NCBI GenBank assembly: GCA_037893245.1
Contig: JBAIAA010000321.1
Location: forward strand, 1,178,001-1,242,000
DNA length: 64,000 nt
Reading direction: 5' to 3'
From: Crossaster papposus
Taxonomy: Eukaryota > Echinodermata > Asteroidea > Velatida > Solasteridae
Part shown: one piece after another, positions 9,926 to 21,074 of the stretch
Position numbering within the stretch: position 1 is the first letter of the stretch
Layout of the letters: every line of letters starts with the position of its first letter
The notes under the pieces: generated by a model
The model's input: the letters and a program-made list of their open reading frames with translations, nothing else
Databases searched by the model: none
What the model was told of the DNA's origin: nothing
Translations under genes and position numbers: made by a program

Positions 9926-11220
9926 AAAACAGGAAACAACCCAAAACAAGACATAAACAGCGCCGCCTAGCGACGCTCAGTGGGTCGGGTGGCAATGTAT
10001 TTTCCATAGGAATTTAAAGATAAAGACCTCTAGGACAATTTTCTCTTTAATTTTATTAGGGTTGACCTACTCAATTTTTGTTATTTCCCTCCCCCAAAAC
10101 ACCTATAAAATCGTCGTCATTCTTCGGGTCCAGGTCTAAATGTAGCCCTAAATGTAAACAAAATCCCCCCAGTTGAGTCACAACTACTTGATCTTAACAC
10201 AAATTTCTACAATCAGTCCCATTTAGAGGGCACAGGACCTCTTATTCAAAATTATCTGAGGGGATCAGACAAAATTAATGACCTCGCGCGTATATAGTTC
10301 ACGTGAATTGGTGAGGTGCACCCATATAAACAAAGCATGCACAGTACGCTTGCGGCCGGATTAAAGGAAGCAAAGTAAGTCCATGGAGGTAAGTCTGACC
10401 ATGGAGGCAGGCGAATCAGCTCGAGATTTGTGATACCCAACCTCGCACAGGTATTTGTAGACACTATTGCGGAAAAAAGCCTTTCTAATTTCCATTGACA
10501 TCGTGCGCACGGGACGAAAACATTTTTAACGTAATTGTTTACATACATGCTGGATAATAATTACCTATGACGATTTTAAAGGCATCTCTCATTCTCAAGA
10601 AAAAAAAGCGAGTAATCTTGGACAAATTGATAACAAATGACCCGAATGATTGGACCCTTGTACACTTTCAATGGGCCGCAATCCACTTTACCTCACGGAC
10701 CTCATGTACATAAATTATCAGAATTATTAGGATAAACAGGTCTATTCCCTGCAGCGAATGTTCGCAGCGAATACTTCGTGATAGACCACAGGGCATGGCT
10801 GCAAAATGTGCTCAGAAATTGATTTTTTCGGCACACCTCTTGAATCTAAGTGGAAGCACTGCAGTCTGTTAGCTGGGATCATGTGGATCACAAAAAACTA
10901 AAATCGCCAATCGCAAGTTTACCAATTAATTAAATATTTGCATTTTAATCACCTGTATATAAAGGGCGCCCTCTATTGACCAGGATTGGAAAGCTGTGTA
11001 CATTTTCAATAGGAAAATATTACTTATTGCTGTTGCTTGCTAAAAAGGGACTACATGTATATAGAGACAGAATTCGATTAAGGAGGAATTAGGGTGTGTT
11101 TTAAAGTCCCAATACAAATTTTCATTTTGTTTATTGCCATATTTTGAACTTTTTAAAAGAGTGTCATTTTCTTTGTTTTTTTAATGTTTTTTTATTATAA
11201 TTTTCTTTTTATATGCTTAC
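9926..11220. other. non-coding stretch
   Basis: No gene recognised. A 98-codon minus-strand frame at 10252-10548 has no family-like motif and was not accepted. A GGGCGCCCTCTATTGACCA block near 10964 looks like part of a dispersed repeat, but its boundaries are not visible. Confidence 0.4.
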
Positions 11221-11229
11221 CTTTTCGCG

Positions 11230-11490
11230 GATGGGATGACCGTTTGCAGTATGTTTACGACATTGGGATGACCACCGACGTTAGGATGACCGTTTGGTGG
11301 TCGTCCTACCACCCAAGTACTCGATAAAATTTCATTTTTTAAAATGTTATTGAGTATGTCGATAGATTTCGGTACATTACCCTATAGATTTTTAATTTTG
11401 TGGCAAAAGCTTCAGGTAAAAACGGGTTAGGTTACAAATAAAAAAGTAAATTTTACCGTACGTTTCTATGGACCGGTCATCCTATCCCCG
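11230..11490. repeat. cluster of GGATGACC motifs with a small hairpin
   Basis: GGGATGACC or AGGATGACC occurs near 11232, 11265 and 11283, and the complement GGTCATCC near 11475. At 11283-11308 AGGATGACC faces GGTCGTCCT across about 7 nt and can form a hairpin. Repeat or regulatory identity is unknown. Confidence 0.45.
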
Positions 11491-11501
11491 GATTGGTCGT
11501 T

Positions 11502-11502
<1 letters not shown>

Positions 11503-11538
<36 letters not shown>
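11503..11538. repeat. TA dinucleotide microsatellite
   Basis: An almost pure TA run of about 35 nt, followed by poly-T and a short G run. Confidence 0.9.
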
Positions 11539-11539
<1 letters not shown>

Positions 11540-11542
<3 letters not shown>

Positions 11543-12250
11543 TTTTAATTTTTTTTTTTGGGGGGGTTAAAAATCTAAATATAAATGGTTTGAATACATA
11601 TATACACGACCAGAGGGTTTTCTAGCTTTAGTCTTTGATACATGTTTATTCTTAACGGTAAAACTGAAATTTGTCCACGTCTTTAACAATGTACATTTGA
11701 GTGGGTGAACAACAACTCGTACTGATTAACATTTAATACACAATTCTGTTATAACAAACATTTTGCCCATTTCCAGCTGAGTTTGTATTAAGGAGAGTCG
11801 GATGGAAAGCAGACTGTGTGATACATTGTTTCTATGGTGACAACATCCTTCCCCTCGATCTATGAGAGCAGCCACTGATCTTCTTTTTTCCTCGCTGCTT
11901 CCAGAATTTTTCCTGCAGTGAGCGTCTGGCATTTGTGAAAGTTTGTCAAGGACAAGTTGTTCGGGTCTTCTTGTCTAAACTCCACCTCTGTGTCTTGTTG
12001 CAGATGATGCATATACGTGGCAGTATTGTGAAGTTTTTTTGGTTTCTTGGAAGGAAGCCAGATGCTGAACGAAGTTTTCTCCTTGGGGGCTCAGTGCTGC
12101 ATTCGCATGTGTCTCTTTCCGCCGTATCTGCATCTGAGAATATTTGTCGTGAGGGGGGAGGGGATGGAAATATGTATATATAGAGTGCCCGATGAATTGA
12201 AATCTGGAGATAAATTAATGAGTAAGATTATACATAAAACAAAATCGAAA
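11540..12250. other. non-coding stretch
   Basis: Overlapping short frames on both strands (11726-12286) have no recognisable motif, no matching codon bias and no splice context that would support a gene. Confidence 0.4.
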
Positions 12251-12255
12251 AATGT

Positions 12256-12310
12256 TGGACAGATATGCTTCACTCCACTCTATTAGAGTGGAGGGAAGCA
12301 TATCTGTCCA
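12256..12310. other. 55-nt long-stem hairpin
   Basis: TGGACAGATATGCTTC (12256-12271) pairs perfectly with 12295-12310. After one A/G mismatch, CTCCACTC (12273-12280) pairs with GAGTGGAG (12286-12293) around a TATTA loop. That is 24 pairs with one mismatch. It could be a small palindromic element or a short hairpin RNA. The 5-nt loop is smaller than most microRNA precursors, so an RNA gene is not claimed. Confidence 0.7.
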
Positions 12311-12814
12311 CAATTTATCAGAACACAGGTATAAACACAAACAATGAATGCACTTTTTGTTTATGAGAAAATCATTCTTAGAGGTTGTTATTTCCAAAGT
12401 ACAGGTTCCAGGAATGCCGTATTTTTCACTTTGAAACTATGGAACCCTGACTAAAACTTTAAACGTGTAGCGGAAGACTACATTGTATCTCCAGCCGACA
12501 CTTGCTCTATGTATTTTTATTATATTTTTCGTGCTCAGTCATGCAAAATATACTTCATAAATGTTGCATTCTTGCTTCGCCTCGTAGAATGTAACATTTC
12601 CTCTTTCAACTCGTACTATTATACTTTTCTGGGCATTGTGTGCTCACAGGAAGGTAAATAAATGCAATTGGAGGGAAAAGGGGTTAAGGAATACAATTAG
12701 ACAAGCAGGCAGGTGTTTTGTGGGGTTTTTCCAGGAAAAAAAGGCAAGGAAATAAAAAAATACTGACAAATAATACGAGCTTCCGGGTTAAGAATGGATA
12801 AATGTATAAATGTG

Positions 12815-12848
12815 CCCCCCCCCCCCCCCCCCTTCTCCCCCCCCCCCT
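12815..12848. repeat. C homopolymer tract
   Basis: A C-rich run of about 33 nt interrupted by TT-TC. It resembles the tracts at 4525, 4699 and 6776, so such tracts are frequent in this flank. Confidence 0.85.
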
Positions 12849-13380
12849 AATAACTGCCTACAGTACTAGTGACAAGTTACATGTATATTTCTGTACCTAC
12901 CCTAGTTTCAATGTCCATGTGACCAAGTTGCATGCCTATTTAGAACTGGAAGCAGAACTATTTTGTTTTGCCCTTATGGACTTGAAGGAGATTGCTTGAG
13001 GTTTAAAAACCCTCTAAGAATTATGGGTTCCGAATTATGACCCGACAGAAATTGTCAAAAATGGTCATAACTCTTTTTAAACTCCATTAAGAACGGGATA
13101 AGTGGTTCTAGGATTTTTAAAAAATCCGTAAAAAGTCCTATTCCTTTTTTTTTAACGGCATCTACTCAACTACATCATCCCGTACCTTTGACAATGATTC
13201 CGGCGGTACATCAACCAATGCGTGTACGATTGAAATGTCGATATGATCATCTCGGCAATTTATGCTTTGGTAAAAGTAGAAACATTCTTCCACCTACCGG
13301 CACAAGCGAGGATTTTTTTCCAACTTCTTTCAGAGAACGGCACAAATCTGGAATCTGAATCTGAAACGTGCATAGTATAT
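12849..13380. other. non-coding stretch
   Basis: No gene, RNA or repeat boundary recognised. Confidence 0.4.
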
Positions 13381-13381
13381 T

Positions 13382-13760
13382 TAGACTAGGCACAAAAATG
13401 ATAAATCATAATGTAAGCGGCAAATCATGCTCAAAGTTGGCAACACACATTTTTAGGGTAATTCCACCCTGCTGATTACGAAAATTGCTGTTGCCAAAAA
13501 ATATTTTGATCAGAAAGCTGAAATTCAAGATGGCTGACAAAATGGCTGCCAAAAACTGGTAAAATCACATTCGAAGAACTATTTATGCTAAATATAAAAT
13601 TAAAATGCATCAATTATGGTTTTTGGAGTTAGCAATTTAAAAATCTAACCTTTGGTATTATGTAGAACAATCATTTCTGCAGATGGTTGTCAACAATTCA
13701 AGATGGCAGACAATTACAAAATGGCCGCCAAAATAGGAAAATCCATATCTCATGCTCTTT
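13382..13760 (+). repeat. left inverted-repeat arm flanking a pol fossil
   Basis: From TTAGACTAGGCAC this sequence matches the reverse complement of about 16170-16365. Shared blocks include GCAAATCATGCTCAAAGT, CTGATTA-GAAAAT, CTGTTGCCAA-AAATATTTT and ATTCAAGATGGC. The inner part (ATTCAAGATGGC then AAAATGGC-GCCAAAA) occurs twice within the arm, near 13525 and 13695. The arms may be ends of one element or two opposed copies of a dispersed repeat. Confidence 0.6.
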
Positions 13761-13796
13761 TGAGCTATATGTAGAATTAAATAAGAAACTAACCAA

Positions 13797-15993
13797 AGTC
13801 GCACCCGACGGCCGAGCATGAGCATGAACTTGGTGCTGTCGTGCTGGGAGGAACGGTACGCCATCATGACGCATGGGAGGTGTTCGTCCCAGTCATCCTG
13901 GTTCTCCTGCACGAACAGGCTCAACATCGTCTTGACGGTGCGGTTGAACCGCTCCACCATTCCATCGGATTTAGGGTGGAACGGCGTAGTGCGGATATTG
14001 TGTACGCCCAGTAAACGGCAGGTGTCCTGGAAAAGTCGGTCCTCGAACTCCTTCCTCTGATCCGTGTGGATCTCGAGTGAGGTGCCGAACCGGGTGGCGA
14101 CTTGCTCCACGAGGGTTTGGCCACGGTGCGCGCTGTCTGATCCGGAATCGGAAAAACCTCCACCCACTTGGTGAAATAGTCGGCCACCACCATGATGCTC
14201 GTATTCCCAGCCTTGGTTTTGGGGAACCGGCCCGTGAGGTCGATCGCAAGGCGCTCCATTAGCGCACCCACCAAGTACTACTGCAGTGGGGCCCGGAGGG
14301 GTCGAGGGGCCCGGTCGGCTTCTTGGATCCACATTTGTGGCACATCCGGCACCACTCCTCCGCCTGACGTCGCATCCCCCGGAAGTACACAGGCGCCTGT
14401 CTCAGCCGAGCATCCATCCGGGCGACCCCCAAGTGCCCCGATGTTCTGCCATCATGGGTCAAATGCAAGACGTTCTCCATGCACCTGCGTCCGCGGGACT
14501 ACTATCTTCCACGTCGGGGGTCCGCCTTGGGGATGCTTCCACCTTATCTGCAACACGTACGCCATGGAACAGTCGCAGGGTCTCTCACTTCGCCAACCAG
14601 AACTTCGTGCTCTCGTTTAGGGCCAACACGTCCGACCAGCCGGGTCTAGAAACCCCATCCTCTAGCCACTTGGCGATCCGGCCCAACTCCGAGTCGTCGT
14701 GTTGGTCCCGCTTCAGCTCCTCGGGGTCCCAAGCCACTAGGAGTCCCTCCACAGTGGTGGTCTCCTCCCGCTCAGCTTCCTCAATGGCTCCCAGCAGGGG
14801 CCCCTTGGTGTAGCACTCGTGGCTGACCTCGCCCGAACGTCTACACTGACCGCACGGGATCCTGGAAACGCCGTCGGCGTTCGTGTGCTTCTTGCCCGCC
14901 CGGTGTTCCATGTCGAACTCGTAGCACCCCAACCTCTGGATCCACTTGGCCGTCTGCCCCTCCGGCTCCCGGAAGTTAAACCGTTTGCCGATGAGGTAGT
15001 GTTTGAAGTAGTGCACAAAGTGGACCACGGCCAGCAACTCTCTCCGAGTGGTGCAGTAGTTGCGTTCGGCCTTTGACAAGGTGCGGTTCCCGTACGCGAT
15101 CACCTGCTCACCCTATAATTCCCCTTCCTGTGCAAACACTGCTCCGGTGGTGCAGTTGCTGGCGTCCGTATCTAAGATGTAATGGTGCTATGTCTCCGGG
15201 TAACCCAGCACCGGCACCGTGGTCAACGCGTCCTTCCGATGTTCGAACGCTGACTGGCAAGCAACCGACCAAGAGAACGTACTCTGGCTCTTGGTGGTCA
15301 GGGCGTGGAGGGGCCGGGCGGGCGATCTCGGCGAAGTTCACGATGATCCGCATATAGTAGGAGGCAAAGCCCAGGAAACTCCGGACTTGGGTCAGGTTCG
15401 CGGGTTGCGGCCAGCTCCTGATGACCGCGACCTTCTCCGGGTCGGTCCTTGTTACTCCTTCGGCTGACACGAAATGGCCCAGGAAGGACACCTCCTTCTT
15501 AAAGAGGCTACACTTCTTTGGCTCGAGTCTCAACCCCGCGGCTCGTTCCAGGACGCCGCCAACCTCCTCTGGTGTTCCTCGAAGTCCGTTCCCACACAAT
15601 CACGTCATCCACATAAACTACCGCCACTTGCCATTGCAGTATGCCCTCAGCACCTGTTCCATCAGGCGCTCAAACGTCGCCGGAACGTTACACAGCCCGA
15701 ACAGCATCATTGTGAACTGGTACAGCCCGTTCTGCATGCCGAAGGCTGTCTCCTCCCGGTCCTCCTTCTCCATTCTGACCTGCCAGTAGCCGCTGGCCAG
15801 GTCGAGGGGGCTGAACCACTTCGCTCCGCTGAACGCGTCAAGGTTGTCCTCGATCCTGGGGATGGGGTATGCGTCCTTAATTGTCACCTCGTTGACCCTC
15901 CGGTAGTCCACGCAGAAACGAATCGTCCCGTCCTTCTTCCGGACCAGCACCACCAGCGACGACCAGGGGCTACCGGAGGGTTCCACAGATGGC
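13797..15993 (-). pseudogene. Ty3/Gypsy-like pol fossil (reverse transcriptase to integrase)
   Basis: On the minus strand, pol domains occur in Ty3/Gypsy order. Reverse transcriptase is at about 15986-15600 (FCVDYRRVN, FSPLDLASGYWQV). The connection and RNase H region is about 15600-14590 (SKAERNYCTTRRELLAVV). The integrase zinc-binding domain is about 14480-14260, and the integrase core about 14270-13800 (MVVADYFTKWVEVFP, TTPFHPKSDGMVERFNRT). Gag, protease and long terminal repeats were not found, so only a pol segment is present. It is broken at several places. It is clearly GC-richer than its surroundings and less decayed than the fossil at 3500-4450, so it is probably younger. Confidence 0.85.
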
Positions 15994-16004
15994 TACCACA
16001 GCAA

Positions 16005-16169
16005 CAGTGACAAATTCCTTTCACTCAGCTATTCACTACAAACTCTACAAAATAAAATTTGGTCTCAACACTGACTTACAAATACATTTAGCTGCTGGTT
16101 GTCCCAAGCACGTTTTCTTTTGGCTATCAGAATAACATTTGTTTGCGCCAATAGGACATGAGTCATGTT
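16005..16169. other. non-coding link between pol fossil and right arm
   Basis: Unique-looking AT-rich sequence. No long terminal repeat is recognised here. Confidence 0.4.
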
Positions 16170-16365
16170 TTTTCCTGTTTTGGCGGCCATTTTAGCCGCC
16201 ATCTTGAATTTGGGCTTTCGGTTGAAAATATTTGTTGGCAACAGACATTTTCATAATCAGCATGGTCAAATTACCATTAAAAAATGTGTTGCCCACTTTG
16301 AGCATGATTTGCTGCTTACATTGCTTTCCAGATGACTTGTAACCTTCGTGTGCCTAGTCTAATTC
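16170..16365 (-). repeat. right inverted-repeat arm flanking the pol fossil
   Basis: It is the complement of the left arm (13382-13760) through GGCGGCCATTTTAGCCGCCA, the AAATATTTG-TTGGCAACAG block, ATGATTTGC and GTGCCTAGTCTAA. Divergence between arms is noticeable, including small insertions and deletions, so they are not recent. Confidence 0.6.
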
Positions 16366-17551
16366 TTCGTGTTCGAATCGCTGTCATCTGAGCAGCTCTT
16401 GGCGTCTGCCATCTTGCTGTAAACAGTGCCTACGCTCGCTCTATTTTACAGCGCCCGCTATTGGTCCATTTGCCCACTATTCGCACAAACGTACCGCACC
16501 ACGACAGAAGGGCCTCGTTGATTGGTCGTTTGAAAAAAATGATGTGATTGTTCACTGGGCATTTTGTTTGCATCAAAACGGGGAAAACATAAATTTTAAA
16601 TGAAGATTTTATCGAATGCTGGTTCGCAGACCGTCTGAGGATTTTATTTGTGAGTTTCCCAACAACTTGCTAATTAGTTTAAAGTAAAATGTATACACTG
16701 TTAAAAAGCTGGGCGAAATAGTACTGGGTAAACTTCATCAGCCAATTGTTGGTGAAATTTTGTTCAACTATTGAGTACATTTGGTAGTTGGGTAAGCAAA
16801 AACATCGACAACGTAGTTAGTCATGTTAGCTGGGCAAACATTGCCCAACTATTTGTATTATTATTTTTCTTGATCTAACCACGAATTGTTGGGTAGAAAG
16901 TGGAGTAACAATCTCAACAGATGGGCATTACGGTATGACGTTATCAGATTGTCCGGAATGTTATCATTGGGCACACGCCGTTTTGTCGGCCAGACATAAT
17001 GCAGCCTATATCCTGCAAGGTGCACCACCCTAATTGAAAGGAGAATTTCTACGCGAGCTCATTTGCATGAAATATGCCCCCACAATTTCTTTTGAAAAAG
17101 GAGGCCGTTTGGTAAAAGAAATGGTGGGAGTGTGTAAACATAGCATAGGATCAACTCCCTGGTTTTTGAGCTTCAATCTGGGGGCAGACTTGGCAAAATT
17201 ACGGTTGAAAAATGGGTCCTAATTGCTCTAGAACGTGGAGGGATGCCATTTGTAAAATGGCTGCTTGCAGGCTCGGGAAGTATCACTTTTCGGGAGGTGA
17301 GTTTCTTTTGGTATGAATATTTAAAAAATGTAATTGGCTAACTCACTACAAATTGAAAAGAAATTGAAAGATTAAGGCCAAGACAATAACTGATTGTTGT
17401 TTGAGAAACCCCAGTGATGTCGGTGTGCATGAAATTTGGTCCTGAACATTGTTGATTTTACACTGGTTTCAATGGGACTTGAATTAGGTTGGTGCACTCT
17501 GCAGCAGTAGCTGGCCATGAACAAACAACTGAGAGGCGTATATGTCTCTCA
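16366..17551. other. array-proximal flank
   Basis: No gene recognised. Repeated GTTGGGTA and GCCCAACT motifs between 16690 and 16910 include a small hairpin near 16830-16850, perhaps a remnant of a short element. At the array edge GCGTATATGTCTCTCA (17536-17551) resembles GCGTATTATGTATCTCA (17553-17569), an imperfect short direct repeat at the junction. Confidence 0.45.
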
Positions 17552-17789
17552 TGCGTATTATGTATCTCAGTGCATTAACTGTGATAATTAACCAGAGTAT
17601 TACGACTTACCGTATTAAGTGATTCGGCTGCAGTCGAGCCGTCTTAGGGAAATCACTCGAGTCGAGTTGAGACATAAGGGTCAGTATAGGGTCGAATAAA
17701 GTCGCAGTGTGCATTTTAGTAGAGTCGAGTGAGCAGTTTTTGCCACCCGGCTTGGATATGGTGCTAGGCATTCCGTATCCCCTCCCGAA

Positions 17790-17861
17790 GCGTTGGTGGT
17801 ATAGCGGTTAGAATAGTTGCCTTCCAAGCAATTGACCCGGGTTCAACTCCCGGCCAACGCA
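17790..17861 (+). tRNA. tRNA-Gly(TCC), copy 1, canonical
   Basis: The 72-nt gene folds as a cloverleaf: acceptor GCGTTGG with CCAACGC, anticodon stem GTTGC with GCAAT (one G-T pair), loop CTTCCAA with anticodon TCC at gene positions 34-36 (17823-17825), T stem CCGGG with CCCGG, and discriminator A. No intron and no encoded CCA. The internal Pol III promoter is visible: A box TGGTATAGCGGT (17797-17808) and B box GGTTCAACTCC (17840-17850). The sequence closely resembles other animal glycine TCC tRNAs. It decodes GGA, possibly other glycine codons by wobble. Although it is the edge copy, it matches the commonest sequence of the array. Variants below use gene positions 1-72. Confidence 0.98.
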
Positions 17862-17865
17862 TTTT
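17862..17865 (+). terminator. Pol III terminator, copy 1
   Basis: TTTT follows the discriminator base directly. It is kept in all copies read, including those with a changed last stem base. A second TTTT lies 7 bases further on as a possible backup. Confidence 0.85.
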
Positions 17866-18146
17866 GTTTAATTTTGTATTTAATTTCGGTTTCTTTAAAT
17901 GGTGCTCGTGCGTATTATGTATCTCAGTGCATTAACTGTGATAATTAACCAGAGTATTAAGACTTACCGTATTAAGTGATTCGGCTGCAGTCGAGCCGTC
18001 TTAGGGAAATCACTCGAGTCGAGTTGAGACATAAGGGTCAGTATAGGGTCGAATAAAGTCGCAGTGTGCATTTTAGTAGAGTCGAGTGAGCAGTTTTTGC
18101 CACCCGGCTTGGATATGGTGCTAGGCATTCCGTATCCCCTCCCGAA

Positions 18147-18218
18147 GCGTCGGTGGTATAGCGGTTAGAATAGTTGCCTTCCAAGCAATTGACCCGGGTT
18201 CAACTCCCGGCCAACGCA
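18147..18218 (+). tRNA. tRNA-Gly(TCC), copy 2, T5C
   Basis: T5 to C replaces an acceptor-stem T-A pair by C-A. The same change is in copies 11 and 26. The unit also has an A instead of C in ATTACGACTT of the spacer. Confidence 0.9.
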
Positions 18219-18503
18219 TTTTGTTTAATTTTGTATTTAATTTCGGTTTCTTTAAATGGTGCTCGTGCGTATTATGTATCTCAGTGCATTAACTGTGATA
18301 ATTAACCAGAGTATTACGACTTACCGTATTAAGTGATTCGGCTGCAGTCGAGCCGTCTTAGGGAAATCACTCGAGTCGAGTTGAGACATAAGGGTCAGTA
18401 TAGGGTCGAATAAAGTCGCAGTGTGCATTTTAGTAGAGTCGAGTGAGCAGTTTTTGCCACCCGGCTTGGATATGGTGCTAGGCATTCCGTATCCCCTCCC
18501 GAA

Positions 18504-20003
18504 GCGTTGGTGGTATAGCGGTTAGAATAGTTGCCTTCCAAGCAATTGACCCGGGTTCAACTCCCGGCCAACGCATTTTGTTTAATTTTGTATTTAATTT
18601 CGGTTTCTTTAAATGGTGCTCGTGCGTATTATGTATCTCAGTGCATTAACTGTGATAATTAACCAGAGTATTACGACTTACCGTATTAAGTGATTCGGCT
18701 GCAGTCGAGCCGTCTTAGGGAAATCACTCGAGTCGAGTTGAGACATAAGGGTCAGTATAGGGTCGAATAAAGTCGCAGTGTGCATTTTAGTAGAGTCGAG
18801 TGAGCAGTTTTTGCCACCCGGCTTGGATATGGTGCTAGGCATTCCGTATCCCCTCCCGAAGCGTTGGTGGTATAGCGGTTAGAATAGTTGCCTTCCAAGC
18901 AATTGACCCGGGTTCAACTCCCGGCCAACGCATTTTGTTTAATTTTGTATTTAATTTCGGTTTCTTTAAATGGTGCTCGTGCGTATTATGTATCTCAGTG
19001 CATTAACTGTGATAATTAACCAGAGTATTACGACTTACCGTATTAAGTGATTCGGCTGCAGTCGAGCCGTCTTAGGAAAATCACTCGAGTCGAGTTGAGA
19101 CATAAGGGTCAATATAGGGTCGAATAAAGTCGCAGTGTGCATTTTAGTAGAGTCGAGTGAGCAGTTTTTGCCACCCGGCTTGGATATGGTGCTAGGCATT
19201 CCGTATCCCCTCCCGAAGCGTTGGTGGTATAGCGGTTAGAATAGTTGCCTTCCAAGCAATTGACCCGGGTTCAACTCCCGGCCAACGCATTTTGTTTAAT
19301 TTTGTATTTAATTTCGGTTTCTTTAAATGGTGCTCGTGCGTATTATGTATCTCAGTGCATTAACTGTGATAATTAACCAGAGTATTAAGACTTACGGTAT
19401 TAAGTGATTCGGCTGCAGTCGAGCCGTCTTAGGGAAATCACTCGAGTCGAGTTGAGACATAAGGGTCAGTATAGGGTCGAATAAAGTCGCAGTGTGCATT
19501 TTAGTAGAGTCGAGTGAGCAGTTTTTGCCACCCGGCTTGGATATGGTGCTAGGCATTCCGTATCCCCTCCCGAAGCGTTGGTGGTATAGCGGTTAGAATA
19601 GTTGCCTTCCAAGCAATTGACCCGGGTTCAACTCCCGGCCAACGCATTTTGTTTAATTTTGTATTTAATTTCGGTTTCTTTAAATGGTGCTCGTGCGTAT
19701 TATGTATCTCAGTGCATTAACTGTGATAATTAACCAGAGTATTACGACTTACCGTATTAAGTGATTCGGCTGCAGTCGAGCCGTCTTAGGGAAATCATTC
19801 GAGTCGAGTTGAGACATAAGGGTCAGTATAGGGTCGAATAAAGTCGCAGTGTGCATTTTAGTAGAGTCGAGTGAGCAGTTTTTGCCACCCGGCTTGGATA
19901 TGGTGCTAGGCATTCCGTATCCCCTCCCGAAGCGTTGGTGGTATAGCGGTTAGAATAGTTGCCTTCCAAGCAATTGACCCGGGTTCAACTCCCGGCCAAC
20001 GCA
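18504..20003 (+). tRNA. tRNA-Gly(TCC), copies 3-7, five canonical genes
   Basis: Starts 18504, 18861, 19218, 19575, 19932. Spacer markers: copy 5 has AGGAAAATC and GTCAATATAG, copy 6 has CTTACGG, copy 7 has AATCATTCG. Confidence 0.97.
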
Positions 20004-20288
20004 TTTTGTTTAATTTTGTATTTAATTTCGGTTTCTTTAAATGGTGCTCGTGCGTATTATGTATCTCAGTGCATTAACTGTGATAATTAACCAGAGTATT
20101 AAGACTTACCGTATTAAGTGATTCGGCTGCAGTCGAGCCGTCTTAGGGAAATCACTCGAGTCGAGTTGAGACATAAGGGTCAGTATAGGGTCGAATAAAG
20201 TCGCAGTGTGCATTTTAGTAGAGTCGAGTGAGCAGTTTTTGCCACCCGGCTTGGATATGGTGCTAGGCATTCCGTATCCCCTCCCGAA

Positions 20289-20360
20289 GCGTTGGTGGTA
20301 TAGCGGTTAGAATAGTTGCCTTCCAAGCAATTGACCTGGGTTCAACTCCCGGCCAACGCA
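20289..20360 (+). tRNA. tRNA-Gly(TCC), copy 8, C49T
   Basis: A T-stem C-G pair becomes T-G, which should be tolerated. Seen only here. Confidence 0.93.
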
Positions 20361-20645
20361 TTTTGTTTAATTTTGTATTTAATTTCGGTTTCTTTAAATG
20401 GTGCTCGTGCGTATTATGTATCTCAGTGCATTAACTGTGATAATTAACCAGAGTATTACGACTTACCGTATTAAGTGATTCGGCTGCAGTCGAGCCGTCT
20501 TAGGGAAATCACTCGAGTCGAGTTGAGACATAAGGGTCAGTATAGGGTCGAATAAAGTCGCAGTGTGCATTTTAGTAGAGTCGAGTGAGCAGTTTTTGCC
20601 ACCCGGCTTGGATATGGTGCTAGGCATTCCGTATCCCCTCCCGAA

Positions 20646-21074
20646 GCGTTGGTGGTATAGCGGTTAGAATAGTTGCCTTCCAAGCAATTGACCCGGGTTC
20701 AACTCCCGGCCAACGCATTTTGTTTAATTTTGTATTTAATTTCGGTTTCTTTAAATGGTGCTCGTGCGTATTATGTATCTCAGTGCATTAACTGTGATAA
20801 TTAACCAGAGTATTACGACTTACCGTATTAAGTGATTCGGCTGCAGTCGAGCCGTCTTAGGGAAATCACTCGAGTCGAGTTGAGACATAAGGGTCAGTAT
20901 AGGGTCGAATAAAGTCGCAGTGTGCATTTTAGTAGAGTCGAGTGAGCAGTTTTTGCCACCCGGCTTGGATATGGTGCTAGGCATTCCGTATCCCCTCCCG
21001 AAGCGTTGGTGGTATAGCGGTTAGAATAGTTGCCTTCCAAGCAATTGACCCGGGTTCAACTCCCGGCCAACGCA
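20646..21074 (+). tRNA. tRNA-Gly(TCC), copies 9-10, canonical
   Basis: Starts 20646 and 21003. No spacer marker noticed. Confidence 0.97.

Noticed and set aside
10252-10548. 98-codon minus-strand frame
   Set aside because: No family motif or splice support; length is compatible with chance.
12256-12310. microRNA gene
   Set aside because: The loop is very short and no flanking stem extension or expression evidence is available; kept only as a hairpin.
12802-12999. 65-codon frame beginning with a proline run
   Set aside because: Driven by a C tract; the rest has no recognisable motif.
13818-15789. many overlapping plus-strand frames of 60-178 codons
   Set aside because: They are antisense shadows of the GC-rich pol fossil on the minus strand.
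13300-16400. long terminal repeats around the pol fossil
   Set aside because: The flanking similar sequences are inverted, not direct, and lack typical terminal-repeat features.
17034-17222. 62-codon plus-strand frame left of the array
   Set aside because: No recognisable domain or supporting context.
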